From Adiantum capillus-veneris (lineage: Eukaryota; Streptophyta; Polypodiopsida; Polypodiales; Pteridaceae), in NCBI GenBank assembly GCA_014529385.2, contig CM043963.1:71378412-71442411 (forward strand): a stretch of 64,000 nt of DNA. The letters are read 5' to 3'. The notes below the pieces were generated by a model that ran no database searches, was not told where the DNA came from, and was given only the letters and a program-made list of their open reading frames with translations. Shown here one piece after another: positions 14,566 to 26,500 of this stretch. The position numbers were made by a program, and so were the translations under genes. Position 1 is the first letter of the stretch. Every line of letters starts with the position of its first letter.

Positions 14566-16321
14566 AGGTGTTCGTTTCATTGTGCCAACATGATGACCTT
14601 CTCTAATCAGAAACATAGATTCACGAATCATCTCATTGAAGAAGCATCATCTTCTTCCTTCTTGGACATCTCTTCTTCATCTTGTAGAAGCATAACAAAA
14701 AATACAAAACTTTTAGAAACCTATGCATGCTTCTCTCTAATACACTTTTACTTACAAAGTTTTATGCATGGTTCTTGCATGAGATATAACTTCTCCATTG
14801 TCTTCTCCAAGACTAGTAAGAGAAAAATAAGGATGAAGATGCTTGTGCAAAAATAACAATCCTTGTTAAAACAAAAAATGATAGCTTAAACACGTAGAAA
14901 TCAAAGAGAGCTTTTATTCAAGTCATGGGTTTCACGATTATGACAATCGGTATGGAAGTTATAGCCATTTTTGTAAAAGGTTATCTTGCATGTGCGAATG
15001 CCGACTTCTTTGAAGGAGAGAGTCTCCACATTCCTCCCTTGTTTTTAGATTCTTATAATAGACTCCTCTCATCTTTTTCAACCAAACTTAGCGTGCATGT
15101 TATAACCAACTAAAAATGTGCAAAGTATTAAACCTGCAAAGCGAGCACTTAACCTTCACAAATTTCACATTCAAAGATAGGTTCTTGATTGTGAGATTTT
15201 TCTCTTCAACACAATGTAAAAAAGAAGCACAATTTTTTTTATCGTGCATTAATGTATAAGTTGCAATACTATCTATGCTCAGATTTTCAAGAGAGGGTAC
15301 TTAGGCATTACATGCATAAGTGGAGAGAATTCCTTCCTTGGCCCGTTTAGCCACCTAAACCGCGGCATTCAAAGTACATAATATGAAACCCATCATCTCG
15401 ACTCATCATCACATCAATGTCGCAATCCTAGGTACTTGCTTCACAAAACATGATTGTCTATTGTTTGTACAAATTGGAGACAAATTTGGGTTGATCGAGA
15501 CGATAAAGATAAATTGCTCTAATGTAACAACTGTCCATCTTCAACCGGAGACACATCATCTCGACTCATCGTCACATTGATGTCGCAGTCTTAGGTACTT
15601 GCTTCGCAAAACACCATTATTTGTTGTTTGTACAAATTGCATACAAATTAGGTTGATTGAAACTATAAAGATAAATTACTCTAATGTAACAACTGCCCAT
15701 CTCAATCGGAGACACAATTTGTATCTAGCTACTTCCCTATCTCTTGGTCGTGCACGCGTGCAAAACTACATATCATTTATCCAACACATACTGTTCAATA
15801 CGATTTACAATCTATATCTATGTCGATTCCTACTTCTACTCCCACTCACCCCATCTCTCTATCTCTACACCTACATTATAAATTTCGTCTTATTGATTAA
15901 GTTGTCTATTTTCAAAACTATGTCATTCATTTCAAACTAAATTTTGTATCTAGTCATGCTCTTTCTTCTACTCATATTAATCCTCTTTCTCTCTTCTTGC
16001 ATTATAAATTTCAAATTGTTTTAGTAACTTAGGGGATACTTTTGTTCAATAACTCTTGCTTACTTTCTCCATCACAATACCACTTAGACATTTATCCCTT
16101 GCTTTCTATTTTCAAATTATAAACCAATTATAAATCTCTCCCCCTGCTTTTTGCTTTCAAAAATGTATGTCATTTTTGGATTAAATTTCACCATTCAAAC
16201 TAAAACATGTACCTTCTCCCAATCACCTTCTTCCCATCACAAGCACTCTAGCTAAACAAACAACATATCTCAAGTTCTCTAGACTTCCCTTCCTTTGCGC
16301 TGCCCGTCCTGCGAGCTAGCT
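14566..16321. other. Intergenic region with a tandem duplication
   Basis: 15391-15716 consists of two direct copies of a unit of about 163 bp (starting CATCATCTCGACTCATC) at roughly 90% identity. The rest is AT- and C-rich and non-coding by eye. The last few hundred bases precede the start codon at 16322 and presumably hold that gene's promoter; I see no clear TATA box. Confidence 0.4.
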
Positions 16322-16539
16322 ATGGAGGACGAAAGGGTGGGGGCCTTCAAACCCATATTTAACAGAGCGAGGGGAGCGCTACATCCTGCTTCTCCTCACG
16401 CCAGGAACGCTGCCTTGCTGCCTTTTCTCATCCACGTTTACCCCTGCAACTCCACCACCCTCGTTATTCTTGCTTCCGATTTCCATTCCAACACTTGGCA
16501 TACTACTGTCTCCTTGGAGCAGCTCAACCACCTGGTATG

Positions 16540-16596
<57 letters not shown>

Positions 16597-17811
16597 AAAT
16601 GTGCCCAGTAGCTCCAGGGTCAACCTGGAGGTCAAGGGTTAGCATCAAGGGGGCCATCCGAGGCATTGCGTTGTAGAGTTTATGGCAATAAATTCGAATA
16701 TGCTGATTCTGCATGTTCATGGGCGGTGTATATCAGAAATAGGATGTCTGGTTAGCCAGGGAGTCCGGGAGGGAGGTTGGAACGCCAGGATGAATGATAT
16801 GACAAATATTCCACCACCATGACCTAGAGCACCATCTAGAACAAGCAGTGGTTATATGTTGTAAGGGCTCATTCCGATTGAGCTGGTGGTTTATGATATC
16901 CATGGTTTGGCTATTGCCTTCTAAAGAACAGGGCAGCAATTTTCAAAGGCTATTGCAGATGCAAAACTCTTCGACTAGGTATTACATTATGAAATAATTA
17001 ACCATTCCAAACATTAGAAACCTTGCAACTTTTGGGAAGGTCTAAATGAGCGTGTTTGTGCTGGCCTTTTGCTGTATGTTGATGCTTTCATAATTTAGCA
17101 GGCACTTGCAAACTCGGACACCTTGTTCCCGTTAATATGTAAATAAACATCAGGACATGCGTTCGAGAGTAGGAATAACCGTCTTTAATATTTGAATTGA
17201 AATGAGCTTAATAACAATTATCTTTAAGCAGCTTAGTTTATCTGTGGTTTGTACATAGGGAGTCATCATGAAGAGTTTTGAAGGTGGATGCTGACGAATC
17301 ATGTCTGAAGGTTTCTGCTTGTTTGTGTGAAACTCTATGAAAACATTGGTTCATTGGTTTGTTATCGTTAAGTGCCATGCATGCAATGTTTACCAAGAAA
17401 AGTGTTTCTGAGGGGCATTCCACTTGTTATTGTGCTGTAGAAAGAGAAGTTGGCTTGCAAGGGCGCTTTTCTTTGTTTTTTACAAAGTTTGCATGAAGCC
17501 CTTTGTTCAAGTGAAGTTGTTATTGAGCTTGGAGGTCCTGCAAGTGCAGTGGGTGGAAAAGGTGAGGTCAATGGAGTTTTAGCTTTTTACCTTGTCACAA
17601 TGTTTTGTCATTATAATTCCGTTTAATGTTTTAAACTAATTTGCCAGCTTCATATATAAGGTAGGGGCTACATCTGCACTATTGAAGGCCTCTTTAAGTG
17701 CACATGGAACTTCAAAGGATTTAAGCTTCACACTCGACAATTTGAAGAGTCGGAATGGGACTGATGCAAGTGCTACTCTGGCTTTGGATTTGTACAACGC
17801 ATATTTCTTAG
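16322..17811 (+). other. Exons 1-3: beta-rich head module
   Basis: Exon 1 ends in phase 0 at CACCTG before GTATGG. Exon 2 opens after TGTGCTGTAG with KEKLACKGAF and ends in phase 1. Exon 3 opens after AAGGTAG and ends in phase 1 at TTCTTAG. The order strand-strand-helix-helix-strand-strand-helix is what the XLF and PAXX heads show. Human XLF has the comparable LVSDLQQVWHEQV and AAFLCHLDNL; this protein has VILASDFHSNTWHTTV and GAFLCFLQSL. Similarity is weak but co-linear. SAS-6 or CCDC61-type heads of the same superfamily remain alternatives. Confidence 0.5.
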
Positions 17812-20800
17812 GTAACCATTGAAGTTGCCCCCCCTCCCTTGCCCCGCTCTCTTTTCCACTTTCCCAATCCCTTCTTCTTCTTCTTCTTCTTCTTCTTCTT
17901 CTTCAATGTAGTGCATATGAAGAAGAATGTACGATCAGGTATCCAGTCTTCAGATTGTTGTCCAATGCTGCATAAAATTCTTCTCGCTGTTTTTTTATTC
18001 TATTGGCTTTTATAGAGAAAATATCAACTCACCCCTATGTCTTTGCTGTTGTAAAGCTTGAGGTTTGAGAATCAAGATATTTAGGGTCAAAAGTGTTGTG
18101 AGAGAGAGACCCGGGGTTCCTCAAAGCACCATAAATAAGAATATGAGTCAATAGAACAAGGCATATCACAAGATGCACTGAAGCTGCCGTTGTCTGGTTA
18201 GAGCATGAAGGCTGATGCAACAGTCCTGCATAAGAAGCTTCTTTGCGCTCAGCGGAAGACATAAGCGGGAAAGCCACAGGCGTTAATGAAATTAAATTGA
18301 ACCAGGTAAAGGCTTTATGTGTTGACTGTTGGGACTTGATGCACTCTCCTTTTCATCCTGCAGACTAGTATCGTCTCCACTTTGGAACTACATCCTCCCC
18401 GTGTGAGAGAAAGTGCTCCTGTGAGAGACAGTGGAGCACTTTCTTTCTCACTCATACATACCAAAAGGAGGAACAGGTTGAAACCCTTAAACACTGAGAA
18501 ATTTGTATACATACACGCCAACCTTCAACTTGTTTCCAAAATCAAAGCAAGAGGTTATGAGAAAGTGCAGGTAACTTGGGAAATGATCAATAAGGAGAAA
18601 GATGACGAGGACTGTGTCTCGAATGATCACCATGCACACACATTTCACACATGGGCAAGGCTGGACAAGGGTTTTTTTCCATGTGGGCACACTTTACTTT
18701 GAGTGTGTTGGGCTTATTGCCTTGGGACTAGAGTCTAGTACTTTTATAATTCACTCTTTATGCCATAATGTGAGCGGTGGGTACATTTCCATCACCCTTG
18801 AGTCTTGAGTCTTTTTAGGTCTTGATTTGCATAATGCATTTGTTGCTTTCAAGTTTCAAGGTTTTCATAGTGTTTTCTAATATAATTGTGTATGTTTCAA
18901 GTTTAAGTCACTAGGACACCTGCCATAAATGCAAGTTCATCCACCATCGATACATTCTTTTGCAAACTTGGCAAACTCGAATGCAAATGCATGTTTGCAA
19001 CGTTTGCATGTATCTACGAGCCCTCCAAGCTTGGAGGGGCTATGTCTCTCTCATGCCACCAAGGAGATATGTAGGGGGAAGAGTGATGATGCCTCCAAAA
19101 TGCTAGATGATGCTCGCAAAATCCTCGCCAAAAATGAGCCTCCATTCTCCTATGTTCAGGCATGTGGGTCCCGTGAACAAGCCTAGAAGGGTGTCAAATT
19201 AAGATTCCCAAGGCTTTCTTAAACTTACCTATGCTATGAAGTAGGTTTGGCATGTCCACATGTCACACAAAGACCATGTGTGTTATTAGGTGTACCAGAT
19301 GATAAACGTGACATAGAATCAGATATTCCAGTCTCTCTCTCTCTCTCTCTAAACCCTAGCTCTCTCTGTAAACCCTAGATCTGTGGGTCTCCTCCAGGCG
19401 ATGGGCAGCCTGTGGGGAGGCATTAGCATCTAAGATAGCCCTACAACATCAACACGTTTCATGCTCGGGCACTTAGCAGGTCGTGCTCACAGTCGATGGC
19501 TCGCACTCCGCAGTTCACGCTCATCAGTGCTCACAACAGGGCAGTTCGCGCTCAGTTTGTGGCTCAATACACAGGCGCCGTGCAACGTATCACCAACTGC
19601 CTTCTTCATCCACTTGCGGAGCCTGGTCTGGCCTCTATATCTGCCACTCTGCCAACAGCATCTTCGTCAACAGAGGGCTGCGTTAGTGGCAGGGGCAGGC
19701 CCAGTTTAACGAGTCACTCTCAATCGGCGGCTCAATACACAAGCAGCCCATTGAACAACTCTGTCGGCGGCATCTTCGTCACCAGAAGACTCCATTAGTT
19801 TAAGGAGCCCTTAGACTCTGTTCACACAGTCATGATGTCGAATGGTTTTCCAATCTCTCGCACAAGCAGGAGTTTTCTTGCGGTGGTAGTGTCACGTGCA
19901 CATCTAACCCTATGTGTACGTGGACAAACTACTTCATGGCAAGGGTTCAGTTTAGTTAGAATAGGAAATGTTCTGGCACTTTTGTGAGTTTGTTCGCAGA
20001 CCGTGCATGTCCAGGCACTTAGAGTAGATGCATATCCTCTGGTTGCACACAGCATGATCATCAGATTTCCATCAGAACCCATCGGGAGCATTTTTCCAGT
20101 GCATAGATTTATTTTTCCTATTTTAGCCATTTTTCACTTATTATTTTTAAGTGACTTTTGTTGGGAACTAGGTAGGGCAATTTTACGAAGCAAGTATATA
20201 AAGAAACCTAGTGCTAGCACTTTCTGGCAGAAGAGGCAGCAGGAGCTTCGGTTCAACAGGCACCTTCTCAGCAAGACCCCCTCCTAAGCAATTGACCTAG
20301 CGTTTTTTGCAAGGAGATCCCAATTCAGCCTTGGCGTTTTTGCATCCAAATTCAGCCCTTGGCGTTTTTGCATTGCAGATCAGCAGATCCACAGCAAGGC
20401 ACAGCAGATCCACAGCAAGACACAACAGACTCCCTAGCATTAGCAGAATTCCACAGCAGAGCCCAGATCAGCCCATCGTTTTTGCATTAGCCTGACACCC
20501 TCAGCGTTTTTGCAGATCTTTGCGACAAGACCTCAAGAAGGACTAGGATTTTCAGTTTTCAGCAGTCAGACATCGTAGTAGAAGTCTCGAACCTCGCAGA
20601 TTTCACCTTCCCGCAACAGATCCTCGCCGCACGGTCAAATCCTGCGAAGTTTGCATCTGCGTTTTCAGCGCGTCGTCGTCACATCGTCGTCATCGACATC
20701 GTCACCAACATAGAGTCAAAATTTAGCAGATAAAGATTTGCAGATTTCAGCCATTAACGTTTTCAGATTTCAACCCGTCTCGTCGTCGTCCTCATCGTCG

Positions 20801-23331
20801 TCGACATCGTCGACGAGTCCAAGCATTGTAGAGATTTGTGCAATCAATAGTAGAGACCACTCTCGCCATAGAGAGTGGGGCCTTCGGAGGAGGGTTTGAC
20901 AACATTTTGGTGTCGTATTCTTCTCTCTCTATCTCTCAGTCTTAGCACCGTCATTCACAGTGTTCACTTTGTTTGTGTCCATTGCACTCTCACTAAAGGA
21001 ACAGAAGGCTCTCCCTTCCGTAAGTAAAAGGAACCTTGAGCACAGTTTGGAGCACTCATCTTGAGCAAAGTTCAACATTCACTTCCGCTGCACCTTACAT
21101 TGGTATCAGAGCTTTGGCAATGTTCTGTATCAGGATCTTCGCGACAAGACCTCATGAAGGACCAGCGTTTTCAGTTTTCAGCAGTCAGACATCGCAGTAG
21201 AAGTCCCGAACCTTGCAGATCTCACCTTCTCGTAGCAGATCCTCGCCGCACGGTCAGATCCCGTGAAGTTTGTAGTTTCAGCCCAGAAAACGCAGATTTC
21301 AGCATCTGCTTTTTCAGCGCGTCGTCGTCGCATCGTCGTCATCGACATCGTCACCGACATAGAGTCAGAATTCAGCATATTCAAGCCATTAGCATTTTCA
21401 GATTTCAACCTGTCTCGTCGTCGTCCTCATAATCGTCCACATTGTCGGCAAGTCCAAGCATTGTAGAGATTTATGCAAGCAATAATAGACCGCTCTCGCC
21501 ATAGAGAGTGGGGCCTTCGGAGGAGGGTTTGACAACATTCTGGTGTCGTATTCTTCTCTCTCTATCTCTCAGTCTCAGCACCTTCATTCACAGTGTTCAC
21601 CACTTTGTATGTGTCCATTGCACTCTCTCACTAAAGGAACGGAAGGCTCTCCCTTCCGTAAGTAAAAGGAACCTTGAGCACAATTCGGCGTACTCATCTT
21701 GAGCAAAGTTCAACATTCACTTCCGTTGCACCTTGCAGGGAGCAGCTGCGCCAAGGAAGGACTCCACCGCTCGACAAGAGGCAAGCATTACAGATCTGGA
21801 GGCTAAGGTACAAGAACTCATCGAGGAGAACGGAAAGCTAAAGGAGCGCTTGCGTAAATTGGAGGATGGGAAAGAAGTAGAGAGTCAAGCTTTGCTTGCA
21901 AAAGCACATGTAGTTGAATCCTCCCTTGTCGAGAGTGTCATGGAGGTACAAAAGAAAGCTCACGAGGCAGCACATAAAAAGATCGACACCAAGATACAAG
22001 CGGCCGTACAAGAGTGCCAACTACAAGAATCACTTGGCCTCAAGGTCAGGATTAGGGGGCTCCACCCACCATGGTGCAGTGACGAAGACACCCTTGAAGA
22101 AACAATCACCAAACTCATTGACATTCTTCAACCAATTCATATCAAGCTTGAAACTGTTTATTGGATCAACGACACACATAGGCATGTGCCACCCAAGCAA
22201 TGTATCCTCACTTTCAAGGACAAAGAGGAGCTGATCAATTTGCTACGCTGGTCTCGACTCTTGAAGGGAACAAAGCTTTGGATCACTGAAGAATTAACCA
22301 CGACGCAACTCAAGATGAAAGCAAGTGAAGATGCACGAAGCCCGCACGCAAGGTAAATGGGCAATCTATCGAGGTGGTAAAGTCATCATCCAAGAATTTT
22401 GAACTCCCAAGCCGGCTATCTCCTCACTTGAGCCCCCATAGGTTTTTGTTCTTTTCTTCTACCCTTTTGATGGACCCTCAGTCCTTAACTAATATGTATC
22501 AAACGCCCTCACATATTTGGAGCGATTGCTATGTTCTGTTTTTGGTCCCATGGTCATATCTGACCTCCATGGGGACGATGATTCAATCAATCTCTCTCTC
22601 TCTCTCAGGAGGGTACCAGCAGAAGCCAGGATATGCCAGTTGTGTCATGTAGAGCCGGAGATAGAGTTATATCACATTTGTCATTGTCTGGTATACTTTG
22701 AGATATGAGACCGTTTTCACTGTCTATTCAGAGGGGGCTTTGGACCGTTGGCTAGAGTCATGAGATATCAAGATCAAAGATGCCTCGGGTTGTTTTTGCT
22801 AGAGCTGCGCAGACATAGGGAGAGTCTCTTGAGGACCAGGTAGTGGGAGACATTCACAGAGGGAGATCAGTGGCTTCTTTAGAGTAGGGACTCAGCAGCC
22901 GGGTGAGCATGCTTCACAGAAAACTTCAAAGCCCACTTCTACCAAAGGTGTATTAGTGGACAGAGCCACTGAGCTTGACGCCCACGTCTACGAGGGCAAC
23001 CACGACATTGACGGAGGCTCCACCAGAAAATCAGGACTATTCTAGCACGACATGGGAGACGCCCAATACGACTATTTACAGAGGCGGATATTGACGAAGC
23101 TCTTTAGCGACCCATGCAATACTTTCTCGGACAACGCCCGATGCCGGGCATCCTTGGACATGGATGATGATGATGATGATTTTCAGTCTGACAATTTTAG
23201 TCTTTTAGTTTTAGTCCTTCACTTTAGTTCATTTTATTTTTGTACCCAAACATTGGATTAGATCCACAAGGACTATCAATTTGGTCTCATAGGTCATTTT
23301 GGCCTTTTGAAGACGTTTAATATAACATTTC

Positions 23332-23397
<66 letters not shown>

Positions 23398-23446
23398 TAA
23401 GGTCTCTTGGGATAATTTCCTACGACGTTAAAATACTCTTTTTCTT

Positions 23447-23502
<56 letters not shown>

Positions 23503-26500
23503 TGTGCACGTGCGTGCATGTGCATAATAATGATGTGTACTGATTCTTGTGTTTGTGCTGCGTGTGTCAGCACAAAATCGGATATTAGAGCTGGAAGCGA
23601 ATCTTGAAGAAGAAAAGGTATCAAGAGGTTTTCCTTTTCCAAATTTACAGTTTAAGATGTCAGTGCCCAAGCTGTTTTGTGCATTTTCAGCAAAAGAGTG
23701 TGAATGTTTTGGATGCAATACTTGAGGGGAAAGCTGCCTCTATGCACTTTCGACAAAGCTCTCTTCCTAATATAGTGCACAATGAGGAGCCACCATCATG
23801 GTCTGGTGCCACATCACCGGGTGTGCTACTGTCGACTCAGTCACCTACCCCTTCCATCAACTTAGGGTCATACCTCTCTCCGTCCATCCCTTCAAACTTA
23901 CCTAATGAATACTCTCCAGGGTTCAATATGACAGTCGCTGACAAGACATACAAATCATCTGAAAGCTTGCTTACTCGTGCAAAGGGGCTCTGTCGAACCT
24001 CTGCTCTAAAATTATGTGAGGAGAACAGTTATTCAAGGTCTGTTAAAAAGGCAGGTATTGCTTAACAATTGTATTTCTCTTCTGGAAACTAGCTGCTAGG
24101 GTGCAGTTATCTAATATAACTTTGGCTCACAGCAAAGGCAGTCAAAGGTCTTGTTGAACTGCATACTGATAGCAGTGGAGCTTTAGCCACAACCACTATT
24201 TATGAGGCCAATGATTGCGATGAAGGTGGCCTTACGTCTTATCAAGGAGTTCAAAAGAGGAAGTATCGGGAGCTAAATTCAGACCTTATCACAAAGATAG
24301 AATCTGGTGGAGAGAATAGAAGTGCCAAGACAGACACTTGGGCAAGGTATTCAGTCCTCTCTTTCCCAAAATTGCGTTCTTCCAAAATTTATTTTTTAAT
24401 TTCAAAAATCAATGTCTGAGCTTAAACAACGTTGTTCCAGCTGAAAAAGTGCCTTTTTCCTTTTGTATCAATAGGCGGCATTATATGGAATGGCGAAGAG
24501 ACTTGGGTCTTCTTGAAAAAGAGATTGAAGAAATACCTTTACCAGAGTTTGCTGAAAGTCTAGTCAAATTTTTCTGCATGGTAAAAAAGCGCAATGGTGA
24601 TTTATTCCCATCTGAAAGGTAATTGATCCTTGACACCAGTTCACATCCAAGGTCGTGTGAGCTCAGGACTCTTATGTCCAGGCGTGCCAAAACAGTAACA
24701 GGCATATTGTATGAGTGAGTGCATGTGTGACTGCACACGCGTATGTGTGCATGTTATGGACGAGAGAGGGGGTGGGGAGTATTGAATAAGGGACTTCGGA
24801 ACCAATTTCAAATTGACTGCTGCTACAGAGTTTCATTGAAATGTTCTTCAAGCCTCTGTTGTGGAGAGACTGGAGGTGTTTTGGTCAGGATCATACTGAG
24901 CGAGTGGCTTGCACTGTCGTCTGACATCTCTTGGGATGGATTGAGGTTTCAAGTCGTCTTGTGCACTCCTTTCGTAGTGCTGCCTCGTTTGGTTGTGTGT
25001 CAAGTAACCTATTGGCTTCTTCTCTCTTGGAGGTTCTTGGTGGACTCTTCATACCCATCCTAGTTTTGCTCTGTGCCCCCTTTCAGGAATGAACGGCTCC
25101 TTGGAGTTGATGGTGTGTCTTTGCAGGCAGCTTGCTCTTCCTAGAGCTGAGACTTGGTTTCTATCATCAACTTTTGTCGTAATGTTTCATGCTAACAGCT
25201 CAGGGTTGCTTCTGCACACTCCATTGCCATTTGCTGGTTGTTTGCATGGTACTGGTTCCCAGTCTGGTAAAGTATAAGGCCCGAGGGTGTTCCTTGACCA
25301 TCCTTGCCCTTTTCCTTCCTATGTTTGTTGAAACTTCTATTGTCTGCTCGTATGGGAACTTTCCTTTTATGTGTGGTTTTGTGCCCCATTTGTTGTGCCG
25401 ACCAGCTAGGCTTGGGTTGTTGCGGGCATTGTTTGGTTTAGCGTTATGAGTAACGACTCTCAGAATTATGTTAGTGTGTCCATTATCTCATGCTTCTGGA
25501 AAGAGTATATAATTTTATTCTGGCTTTGACAGCTTGAAGGCCATGTATCGGGCTTATGTGCGCATTCTTCAAGCAAATTACAAGAAACTTCGGATGGAAG
25601 GCAGCTATAGTGGGGCCATTGTGGACGCAGCAAAAGACACCATTTTTGAGAAAGCTCGCATTGCGTGCGTAGAAGCAATGAAACATAGCCTTTTGCATGG
25701 AGCCAATACAAGCAAGAAAAGGAAGACAGGCATTTTAGCGACCAACATTTTGCATGATATGTTGTTGTTGGATGAAAATCAAGTCGCAACCCCAAGTGGT
25801 TTGTGCAGAAGGCTTTGTTACTATTGTATCCACAAATTTGGTATTGATGATCATATGGAGCTCTATGACACAACGGATATTGAATTCGAGAGGATGGTCA
25901 GTGACCAAGGGACAGCTATTTGGAAGTAAGCTCCAAAAGAACAAACTGCTACAAAGTATTTGGGTTTCTTTTTATTTCTGTTGTGCTGTTTGAGGTTTGC
26001 AAATTGGGTCAATGCATGGTAATACAGTTACAATGAAAGGAAAGCTGAGAAGTACAAAAGAAAGGAGCTCTTTCGAGCCATTATTCAATGTGATGACAAA
26101 GACGTAGTGGAGTGCTTCGACAAATATTTTATGCATCTGCCACCCAAGCCACTGGCGGAGGAACCAAGGCGCCTGTTTCTTGCACCAATAAAGCGGCCGA
26201 CAACAACTGTAATCTATTCATCTGTTTAGTTAGAAGGTCTATGTTTTAGTTTTGTTTCTTTCATTTCTCTGAGGGGACACATGAAAAAAACCATCGTTGT
26301 TCTTAAGATTTTGGTCTCATAGGCCATATTGGCGTTCTACAGACGTTAATATAGTCTTTCTTTCTTTCTTCATGCGTAGGGGAGTGCTTGTTTCCATGAA
26401 GTTTGAAATGCATCCAATTGGCGGTGACATGTTAGTTGTCTTGTTTGCGAGTCAGGTGTGGTTCCGTCACCAGAACATAAGCTCGAGAACTCTTCAAGAA

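Larger units (their letters stand above)
17812..23570 (+). other. Intron 3 (5.8 kb) packed with transposon debris
   Basis: Donor G|GTAACC at 17811/17812 and acceptor GTGTCAG at 23570 keep phase 1, so the split codon becomes Ala. The intron contains a (CTT)n run (17875-17903), two telo-box-like AAACCCTAG motifs beside a TC run (19351 and 19370), a GC-richer stretch open in all three plus frames (19461-19798), a duplicated LTR end (20514-21738), and a deleted LINE with its TC tails (21739-23393). Confidence 0.6.

Noticed and set aside
18382-18702. 106-codon plus-strand ORF in intron 3
   Set aside because: No recognisable domain, overlapped by similar-length frames on both strands, and not compatible in phase with the flanking exons.
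24743-25449. Overlapping plus-strand ORFs between exons 7 and 8
   Set aside because: They lie in intron 7 of the fusion gene (24619-25532); exon phases on both sides match only if the region is spliced out.
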